Below, piece by piece: positions 57,855 through 64,000 of a stretch of DNA of 64,000 nt (position 1 is the first letter of the stretch; each line of letters opens with the position of its first letter). The notes beneath the pieces were generated by a model. The model saw nothing but the letters and a program-made list of their open reading frames with translations, did not search any database and was not told the origin of the DNA. The DNA comes from Nocardia sp. BMG111209 (lineage in GTDB: Bacteria; Actinomycetota; Actinomycetes; Mycobacteriales; Mycobacteriaceae), in the NCBI RefSeq assembly GCF_000381925.1, contig NZ_KB907307.1, forward strand, positions 1,488,001 through 1,552,000. The letters run 5' to 3'. Position numbers and translations under genes: made by a program.

Positions 57855-58615
57855 CGTTCGACACTCCCGGCCAGGCCGGCGATTCCGAAACCGGCGCCGT
57901 CCCGGCCCAGGATCCGGCCACCGACACGAACGCCGCCGCGGCCCCGCCCGCCGGCACCGGCGAGGAGGTGATCGGCCTGCGGCACGGCATGTTCGGCGTC
58001 AGTGGCAGCGGCGACACCTCCGGTTACGGCGGCCTGGTCCGGACCGTGAGCCTGCCCGGCGGCAGCGCGCCGCCGTACGGCGGATATTTCGACGAGCTGG
58101 TCGATCTGCTGCGGAAGTCGCTGTCCGACAAGGAGTTCGGCCTCGCGATCGAGAAGGTCGTGGTGTTCCGTGACGAACTGACGCTGCACGTGCGGCCGGA
58201 TCGGCTGCCGGCGGTCGCGCGGGCCCTGCGCGACGACGCGGCGCTGCGGTTCGAGCTGTGCCTCGGCGTCAGCGGCGCGCACTATCCCGAGGAGACCGAC
58301 CGGGAACTGCACGCCGTCTACCACCTGCTGTCGGTCACCCACAACCGGCGGGTGCGGCTCGAGGTGTCGGCGCCCGACGCCGATCCGCGGATCCCCTCGC
58401 TGTATTCGGTGTATCCGACCACGGATTGGCACGAGCGGGAGACCTACGACTTCTTCGGCATCGTGTTCGACGGCCATCCCGCGCTGACCCGGATCACGAT
58501 GCCCGACGACTGGCGGGGCCATCCCCAGCGCAAGGACTATCCGCTCGGCGGGATCCCGGTCGAGTACAAGGGCGCGCGCATCCCGCCGCCCGACCAGCGG
58601 AGGGCGTACAGCTGA
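57851..58615 (+). CDS. nuoC: NADH-quinone oxidoreductase subunit C
   Basis: A 254-residue peripheral subunit (30-kDa type). The first ~60 residues are a low-complexity Ala/Pro/Thr extension typical of actinobacterial NuoC. Then [28 protein letters not shown], the core [17 protein letters not shown] and the signature [23 protein letters not shown] with R-x-x-M-P-D-D-W-x-G-H-P-x-R-K-D-Y-P-L-G. It forms the quinone-module base with NuoB and NuoD. Start and stop overlap its neighbours by 4 and 1 bp. Confidence 0.95.
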   Translation: MTFDTPGQAGDSETGAVPAQDPATDTNAAAAPPAGTGEEVIGLRHGMFGVSGSGDTSGYGGLVRTVSLPGGSAPPYGGYFDELVDLLRKSLSDKEFGLAIEKVVVFRDELTLHVRPDRLPAVARALRDDAALRFELCLGVSGAHYPEETDRELHAVYHLLSVTHNRRVRLEVSAPDADPRIPSLYSVYPTTDWHERETYDFFGIVFDGHPALTRITMPDDWRGHPQRKDYPLGGIPVEYKGARIPPPDQRRAYS

Positions 58616-59943
58616 TGAGCGACATCGATACCCGGGGCGCCGAGGGCGCCTCCGCGCCGGAGCGCACCGTGACCGTGGTCGGCCAGGACTGGGACGAGGT
58701 GAAGCAGTCCCTGGACGGGGTCGCCGAGGAACGCATCGTCGTCAACATGGGCCCGCAGCATCCGTCGACACACGGTGTGCTGCGGCTGATCCTGGAGATC
58801 GAGGGCGAGACCGTCACCGAGGCCCGTTGCGGCATCGGCTATCTGCACACCGGCATCGAGAAGAATCTCGAGTTCCGCAACTGGGTGCAGGGTGTCACCT
58901 TCGTGACCCGGATGGACTACCTGTCGCCGTTCTTCAACGAGACGGCGTACTGCCTCGCGGTGGAGAAGCTGCTCGACATCACCGACGCGATTCCCGAGCG
59001 CGCCACCGTGATTCGCGTACTGCTGATGGAACTCAACCGCATCTCCTCCCATCTGGTGGCGCTGGCCACCGGCGGCATGGAACTCGGCGCGCTGACCCCG
59101 ATGCTGTTCGGCTTCCGGGAGCGGGAACTGGTGCTCGACGTGTTCGAGACCATCACCGGGCTGCGGATGAACCATGCCTACATCCGGCCCGGCGGCGTCG
59201 CGCAGGACCTGCCGGACAACGCGGTCGGCGAGATCCGGGATCTGTTGCAGCTCATGCCGAAACGGCTGCACGATCTGGAACTGCTGCTGAACGAGAATCC
59301 GATCTTCAAGGCCCGCACCCGCGGTGTCGGCTATCTCGACCTCACCGGCTGCATCGCGCTCGGCATCACCGGCCCGGTGCTGCGGTCCACCGGCCTGCCG
59401 CACGATCTGCGCAGGTCCCAACCCTATTGCGGGTACGAGGATTACGAGTTCGACGTGATCACCGACACCGGATGCGACTGCTACGGCCGCTACTGGATCC
59501 GGGTGGAGGAGATGAAGCAGTCGCTGCGCATCGTCGAACAGTGCCTGGACAAGCTGCGGCCGGGCCCGATCATGGTGGACGACAAGAAGATCGGCTGGCC
59601 CGCCGATCTGCAACTGGGCCCGGACGGGCTCGGCAACTCCCCCGCGCACATCGGGCGCATCATGGGCACCTCGATGGAGGCGCTGATCCACCACTTCAAA
59701 CTGGTCACCGAGGGGATGCGGGTGCCGGCGGGCCAGGTGTACGCGGCGGTGGAGTCGCCGCGCGGCGAGCTGGGCGTGCACATGGTGTCCGACGGCGGCA
59801 CCCGCCCGTACCGGGTGCACTACCGGGACCCCTCGTTCACGAATCTGCAAGCGGTGGCGGCGATGTGCGAGGGCGGCATGGTCGCCGACGTGATCGCGGC
59901 CGTGGCCAGTCTCGACCCGGTGATGGGCGGTGTCGACCGATGA
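58615..59943 (+). CDS. nuoD: NADH-quinone oxidoreductase subunit D
   Basis: A 442-residue 49-kDa-type subunit lining the quinone cavity. Key phrases: [22 protein letters not shown] (the His of the quinone-head site), [32 protein letters not shown] and the C-terminal [25 protein letters not shown] ending in DPVMGGVDR, the universal NuoD terminus. The ~35-residue N-terminal extension is usual for actinobacteria. It overlaps nuoC by one base and nuoE by four (ATGA). Confidence 0.97.
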   Translation: MSDIDTRGAEGASAPERTVTVVGQDWDEVKQSLDGVAEERIVVNMGPQHPSTHGVLRLILEIEGETVTEARCGIGYLHTGIEKNLEFRNWVQGVTFVTRMDYLSPFFNETAYCLAVEKLLDITDAIPERATVIRVLLMELNRISSHLVALATGGMELGALTPMLFGFRERELVLDVFETITGLRMNHAYIRPGGVAQDLPDNAVGEIRDLLQLMPKRLHDLELLLNENPIFKARTRGVGYLDLTGCIALGITGPVLRSTGLPHDLRRSQPYCGYEDYEFDVITDTGCDCYGRYWIRVEEMKQSLRIVEQCLDKLRPGPIMVDDKKIGWPADLQLGPDGLGNSPAHIGRIMGTSMEALIHHFKLVTEGMRVPAGQVYAAVESPRGELGVHMVSDGGTRPYRVHYRDPSFTNLQAVAAMCEGGMVADVIAAVASLDPVMGGVDR

Positions 59944-60653
59944 CATCCGAGCGGAGCGAATCGATGAAATCCGAAGTCTTCGTGGAGTTGACCCCCCGGA
60001 CGACACCGTATCCGAAAGAAGTGAGCGACCGGCTCGAGCTGGACGCGAAGCAGATCGTCGACTGCTATCCGCAGCCGCGCTCGGCACTGCTGCCGCTGCT
60101 GCACCTGGTGCAGGCCGAGGACGGCCGCGTCACCGGCGCCGGAATCCGTTTCTGCGCACAGCGATTGGGCCTCACCGACGCGGAGGTCACCGCGGTCGCC
60201 ACCTTCTACAGCATGTACCGGCGCACGCCGACCGGCACCTATCACGTCGGCGTGTGCACGAACACGCTGTGCGCGGTGCTCGGCGGCGACGAGATCTACG
60301 CGGCCCTGCAACAGCATCTGGGCATCGGGCACGGCGGCATCACCGACGACGGCGCGATCTCGCTCGAGCACATCGAATGCAACGCGGCCTGCGACACCGC
60401 GCCCGTGGTGATGGTCAACTGGGAGTTCTTCGACAACCAGACCCCGCGCACCGCAACGGAACTGGTCGACGCGCTGCGTGCCGGCGGTCCGGTGACCGGC
60501 ACCCGCAGCGGCGCCCCGCTGTGCAGTTTCCGTGCGACCGAACGCATTCTGGCCGGATTCCCGGACGAGCGACCGGGCGCCAACGACGGGCCGCTCGGCC
60601 CGGCCGCGGTGGCCGGTCTGGACGCCGCCGCCGATCAGGACGGCCCGCGATGA
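59940..60653 (+). CDS. nuoE: NADH-quinone oxidoreductase subunit E
   Basis: A 237-residue 24-kDa-type subunit with the N1a [2Fe-2S] cluster in a thioredoxin-like fold. The cysteine pairs are [13 protein letters not shown] and [13 protein letters not shown] helical N-terminal domain precedes it ([18 protein letters not shown]). The last ~60 residues are a polar tail. It starts with ATG at 59940, overlapping the nuoD stop; a second in-frame ATG nine residues later is possible. It works with NuoF in NADH oxidation. Confidence 0.95.
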   Translation: MTSERSESMKSEVFVELTPRTTPYPKEVSDRLELDAKQIVDCYPQPRSALLPLLHLVQAEDGRVTGAGIRFCAQRLGLTDAEVTAVATFYSMYRRTPTGTYHVGVCTNTLCAVLGGDEIYAALQQHLGIGHGGITDDGAISLEHIECNAACDTAPVVMVNWEFFDNQTPRTATELVDALRAGGPVTGTRSGAPLCSFRATERILAGFPDERPGANDGPLGPAAVAGLDAAADQDGPR

Positions 60654-61990
60654 CGCTCACCCCGGTCCTCAGCCGGCACTGGGCCGAACCCGAATCGTGG
60701 ACGCTGGCCTCGTATCGGCGCCACGACGGATACCGCGGGCTGACCAAGGCGCTGCGGATGGGCCCGGACGAGGTCATCGGCCTGGTCAAGGACGCCGGAC
60801 TGCGCGGCCGCGGCGGCGCCGGCTTCCCGACCGGCATGAAATGGGGCTTCATCCCGCAGGGCGACGACAAACCGCACTATCTGGTCGTCAACGCCGACGA
60901 GTCGGAACCGGGCACCTGCAAGGACATGCCGCTCATGCTGGCCACCCCGCACACCCTGATCGAGGGGGTGATCATCGCCGCCTACGCCATCCGCGCCGCG
61001 CACGCGTTCATCTATGTACGCGGCGAGGTGATTCCGGTGCTGCGCCGGCTGCAGGCCGCGGTCAAGGAGGCGTACACCGCCGGTTTCCTGGGCCGCGACA
61101 TCCTGGGCTCCGGTTTCGATCTGGAGCTGATCGTGCACGCCGGCGCCGGGGCCTACATCTGCGGTGAGGAGACCGCGCTGCTGGATTCGCTGGAGGGCCG
61201 CCGCGGCCAGCCCCGGCTGCGGCCGCCGTTCCCCGCCGTCGCGGGCCTCTACGCCTGCCCGACGGTGGTCAACAACGTCGAGTCCATCGCGAGCGTGCCC
61301 TCGATCCTCGCCGAGGGGGTGGAGTGGTTCCGGTCCTTCGGCACCGAGAAATCGCCCGGATTCACCCTCTACTCGCTGTCCGGGCATGTGACCCGGCCCG
61401 GCCAGTACGAGGCGCCGCTGGGAATCACGTTGCGCGAGTTGCTCACCCACGCGGGCGGGGTGCGGGCCGGGCACACGCTGAAGTTCTGGACCCCCGGCGG
61501 CTCCTCGACGCCGATCTTCACCGCCGAACATCTCGACGTACCACTGGATTACGAGAACGTGGCCGCGAACGGCTCGATGCTCGGCACCAAGGCGTTGCAG
61601 ATCTTCGACAACACCACCTGCGTGGTGCGAGCGGTGCTGCGCTGGACCGAGTTCTACGCGCACGAGTCCTGCGGTAAGTGCACGCCGTGCCGGGAGGGCA
61701 CCTACTGGCTGGTCCAGCTGCTGGAGCGGCTCGAGGCCGGGGCGGGCACCGAGGCCGACCTCGGCACGCTCACCGATATCGCCGACAACATCAACGGAAA
61801 GTCGTTCTGCGCGCTCGGCGACGGCGCGGCGAGCCCGATCTTCTCCTCCCTGAAGTACTTCCGCGGGGAGTACCTCGAGCACGTCCGCCTCGGGCACTGC
61901 CCGTTCGACCCGGCCCGCACCACGGTCTGGGCCGGGAACGACAGCGCCGCAACGGAGTCCGCTGGCACGACCGAAGGGATCGCCGGATGA
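60650..61990 (+). CDS. nuoF: NADH-quinone oxidoreductase subunit F
   Basis: A 446-residue 51-kDa-type subunit that binds NADH, FMN and the N3 [4Fe-4S] cluster. The FMN/NADH glycine-rich loop is [16 protein letters not shown], followed by [35 protein letters not shown] and the cluster motif [13 protein letters not shown] with the fourth Cys in SFCALGDGA. It overlaps nuoE and nuoG by four bases each. It is the electron entry point of complex I. Confidence 0.97.
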   Translation: MTLTPVLSRHWAEPESWTLASYRRHDGYRGLTKALRMGPDEVIGLVKDAGLRGRGGAGFPTGMKWGFIPQGDDKPHYLVVNADESEPGTCKDMPLMLATPHTLIEGVIIAAYAIRAAHAFIYVRGEVIPVLRRLQAAVKEAYTAGFLGRDILGSGFDLELIVHAGAGAYICGEETALLDSLEGRRGQPRLRPPFPAVAGLYACPTVVNNVESIASVPSILAEGVEWFRSFGTEKSPGFTLYSLSGHVTRPGQYEAPLGITLRELLTHAGGVRAGHTLKFWTPGGSSTPIFTAEHLDVPLDYENVAANGSMLGTKALQIFDNTTCVVRAVLRWTEFYAHESCGKCTPCREGTYWLVQLLERLEAGAGTEADLGTLTDIADNINGKSFCALGDGAASPIFSSLKYFRGEYLEHVRLGHCPFDPARTTVWAGNDSAATESAGTTEGIAG

Positions 61991-64000
61991 CCGCGACCGT
62001 GAGCACCGGCGCCGCCGGCGGGGTGACCCCCGCCGAGATGGTGAGCGTGACCATCGACGGCACCACCGTCAGCGTGCCGCCGGGCACCCTGTTGATCCGG
62101 GCCGCCGAACTGATCGGCGTCCAGATCCCCCGCTTCTGCGACCATCCGCTGCTCGATCCGGTCGGCGCCTGCCGGCAGTGCCTGGTCGAGGTGGAGGGGC
62201 AGCGGAAACCGGTGGCCTCCTGCACGATCGCCGTCTCCGACGGGATGGTGGCCCACACCCAGCTCGGCTCCCCGGTCGCCGCGAAGGCGCAGGAGGGCGT
62301 GATGGAGCTGCTGCTGATCAACCATCCGCTGGACTGCCCGGTCTGCGACAAGGGCGGTGAATGCCCGCTGCAGAACCAGGCGATGTCCACCGGGCGTGGC
62401 GAATCCCGGTTCGAAGGCGCGAAACGCACCTACCCCAAACCGATTCCGCTGTCCACGGCGGTGCTGCTGGATCGGGAGCGCTGCGTACTGTGCGCCCGCT
62501 GCACCCGCTTCGCCGAGCAGATCGCCGGCGATCCGTTCATCGAACTGATGGATCGCGGTGCGCTGCAACAGGTCGGCATCCCCGGCTCGATGGGGCTGGC
62601 CACCGATGCCGGAACCGGTTCGGGCGGTGAGACGTTCGACTCCTACTTCTCCGGCAACACGGTGCAGATCTGCCCGGTCGGCGCGCTCACCGGCAGCACC
62701 TACCGATTCCGGGCCCGGCCGTTCGATCTGGTGTCCAGTCCGGGAGTGTGCGAGCACTGCGCCGCCGGCTGCGCCCAGCGCACCGATCATCGGCGCGGAA
62801 AGGTGTTGCGCCGCTTGGCCGGTGACGATCCGGCGGTCAACGAGGAGTGGAACTGCGACAAGGGCCGGTGGGCGTTCGCCTACGCCACCGAGCCGGATCG
62901 GCTGACCACCCCGCTGATCCGGGACTGGGACGGCAATCTGGTCCCGGCCTCCTGGCCGGAGGCGCTGGCCCGCGCCGCGGAGGGCCTGGCCGCCGCGCAC
63001 GGCAACGCGGGCGTCCTCGTCGGCGGCCGGGCCACCGTCGAGGACGCCTACGCGTACGCCAAGTTCGCCCGGATCGCGTTGCACACCAACGACATCGACT
63101 TCCGGTCCCGGGTGCACTCGGCGGAGGAGGCGCAATTCCTCGCCGCCCGGATCGCCGGGCAGGGCACGAGCGTCGAGTACGCCGATCTGGAGACCGCTCC
63201 GGTGGTGCTGCTGGCCGGATTCGAGCCCGAGGAGGAGTCGCCGATCGTCTACCTCCGGCTGCGCCGGGCCGCCCGCAAGCGCGGGTTGCCGATCCACGCG
63301 CTGGCCCCGTTCGCCACCCGCGGCCTGCGGAACATGTCCGGCCGGCTGCTGGCCACCGTGCCCGGCGGCGAGGCCGCGCGACTGGCGGCGCTGCGGACCG
63401 ACGACGGCTCGGAGTTGGCCCGGCAGCTGCGGCAACCGGGGGCGGTGATCCTCGCGGGCGAACGGCTGGCCGGCTTCCCGGGTGCGCTGTCGGCCGCGGC
63501 GCGACTGGCCGACGAGACCGGCGCCGCCCTGGCCTGGGTGCCGCGCCGCGCGGGTGAACGCGGCGCGATCGAGGCCGGCGCGCTGCCCGATCTGCTGCCC
63601 GGCGGACGGCCGCTGGCCGACCCGCGGGCCCGGCATCAGGTGAAGACGGCCTGGAACATCGACGATCTGCCGGTGACCCCGGGCCGCGATACCGCCGCGA
63701 TCCTGCGCGCCGCGGAACATTTCGGCGCACTGGTCGTCGGCGGGGTCGAGGTGGACGATCTGCCGGATTCGCGGGCCGCGCTCGCCGCGTTCGACACCGC
63801 CCGCTTCGTCGTCAGTCTGGAACTGCGGCGCACCGAGCTGACCGAACGCGCCGATGTGGTGCTGCCGGTGGCCTCGGCGATGGAGAAGGACGGCACCTTC
63901 CTCACCTGGGAGGGCCGCGCGCGCCCGTTCGCGGCCGCCCTCGCCGACGCGACCGTGCGGCGCGCGCCCGCGCCGCTGTCCGACCATCGGGTGCTGCACG
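61987..64000 (+). CDS. nuoG: NADH-quinone oxidoreductase subunit G, 3' end outside window
   Basis: 671 codons are visible and the frame is still open at the window end, so the gene is partial. N-terminal [2Fe-2S] motif: [21 protein letters not shown]. Then the His/Cys-rich cluster region [17 protein letters not shown] and the ferredoxin-like [10 protein letters not shown]...CPVGAL. A further C-x2-C-x3-C (CEHCAAGC) starts the molybdopterin-oxidoreductase-like domain and fits the extra N7-type cluster of some bacterial NuoG. It starts with ATG at 61987, overlapping nuoF. The rest of the operon (nuoH onward) should follow. Confidence 0.96.
   Translation, partial: MTATVSTGAAGGVTPAEMVSVTIDGTTVSVPPGTLLIRAAELIGVQIPRFCDHPLLDPVGACRQCLVEVEGQRKPVASCTIAVSDGMVAHTQLGSPVAAKAQEGVMELLLINHPLDCPVCDKGGECPLQNQAMSTGRGESRFEGAKRTYPKPIPLSTAVLLDRERCVLCARCTRFAEQIAGDPFIELMDRGALQQVGIPGSMGLATDAGTGSGGETFDSYFSGNTVQICPVGALTGSTYRFRARPFDLVSSPGVCEHCAAGCAQRTDHRRGKVLRRLAGDDPAVNEEWNCDKGRWAFAYATEPDRLTTPLIRDWDGNLVPASWPEALARAAEGLAAAHGNAGVLVGGRATVEDAYAYAKFARIALHTNDIDFRSRVHSAEEAQFLAARIAGQGTSVEYADLETAPVVLLAGFEPEEESPIVYLRLRRAARKRGLPIHALAPFATRGLRNMSGRLLATVPGGEAARLAALRTDDGSELARQLRQPGAVILAGERLAGFPGALSAAARLADETGAALAWVPRRAGERGAIEAGALPDLLPGGRPLADPRARHQVKTAWNIDDLPVTPGRDTAAILRAAEHFGALVVGGVEVDDLPDSRAALAAFDTARFVVSLELRRTELTERADVVLPVASAMEKDGTFLTWEGRARPFAAALADATVRRAPAPLSDHRVLH

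Noticed and set aside
61702..63999. A 765-codon open frame antisense to nuoF and nuoG
   Set aside because: It is the complement of two unmistakable complex I genes. Its composition (Arg, Gly, Gln-rich) is that of a shadow frame.

Overview
The window is high-GC actinobacterial chromosome, most likely Nocardia or a close relative in the Mycobacteriales. Evidence for this: a lipoprotein carrying an LpqH (19-kDa antigen) domain, a lysin-B-like mycolyl-esterase homologue, KstR-type operators, a GAAC-N4-GTTC LexA box, and the mycobacterial order of an Rv3143-like response regulator followed by a nuoABCDEFG operon. I see no insertion sequence, CRISPR array, prophage block or rRNA.

Layout. 0-12 kb: a broken-off TetR gene, an SRPBCC protein, an ArsR repressor facing a DHA2-type MFS pump across two matching palindromes, a MerR regulator, an alpha/beta hydrolase, an amidase, a second MFS pump, a Nudix hydrolase, a small exported protein, dinB directly behind a perfect LexA core, a PanE-like reductase and a lysin-B-like esterase. 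12.8-16.9 kb: a decaying gene cluster (WS/DGAT remnant, one unknown gene, an intact O-methyltransferase, and wrecked alcohol dehydrogenase, acyl-CoA ligase and SDR genes). 16.9-23 kb: hemerythrin-like, ABM-like, TetR, GlcG/HbpS, NHL-LpqH lipoprotein and epoxide hydrolase/WYL genes.

23.1-25.6 kb is the most unusual locus. A tRNA-like element has complete acceptor, D and T arms but only a four-base anticodon loop, as if the anticodon triplet were missing. Twenty-five bases later, on the same strand, starts a 790-residue cytosolic protein I cannot assign. 25.6-29.5 kb: a GntR/CoA-transferase/HMG-CoA-lyase operon and an aldo/keto reductase. 29.5-31.9 kb: two TetR genes with related palindromes, one of them a perfect 15-bp-arm repeat, a membrane protein and an ArsR-like regulator. 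31.9-33.7 kb: a PLDc_N peptide plus ABC ATPase plus permease, like the transporter part of the Bacillus sigY operon.

33.8-54.1 kb is dense in exporters paired with regulators (MFS; MMPL/MarR; MFS/TetR twice; MFS/MarR), several with a dedicated palindrome. Between them lie LysR, HxlR and GlxA-type regulators, a beta-propeller protein, an SDR lacking its catalytic tyrosine, a permuted NlpC/P60-like protein, a KstR-box nitronate monooxygenase, a double carboxymuconolactone decarboxylase, a patatin and a DUF1275 protein. 54.1-56.5 kb holds a 52-codon gene with a good promoter and ribosome binding site, a PASTA-like lipoprotein, a CBS-pair protein and the response regulator. 56.9-64 kb is the start of the respiratory complex I operon, running off the window inside nuoG.

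Operator assignments rest on position and symmetry only, and no searches were run.
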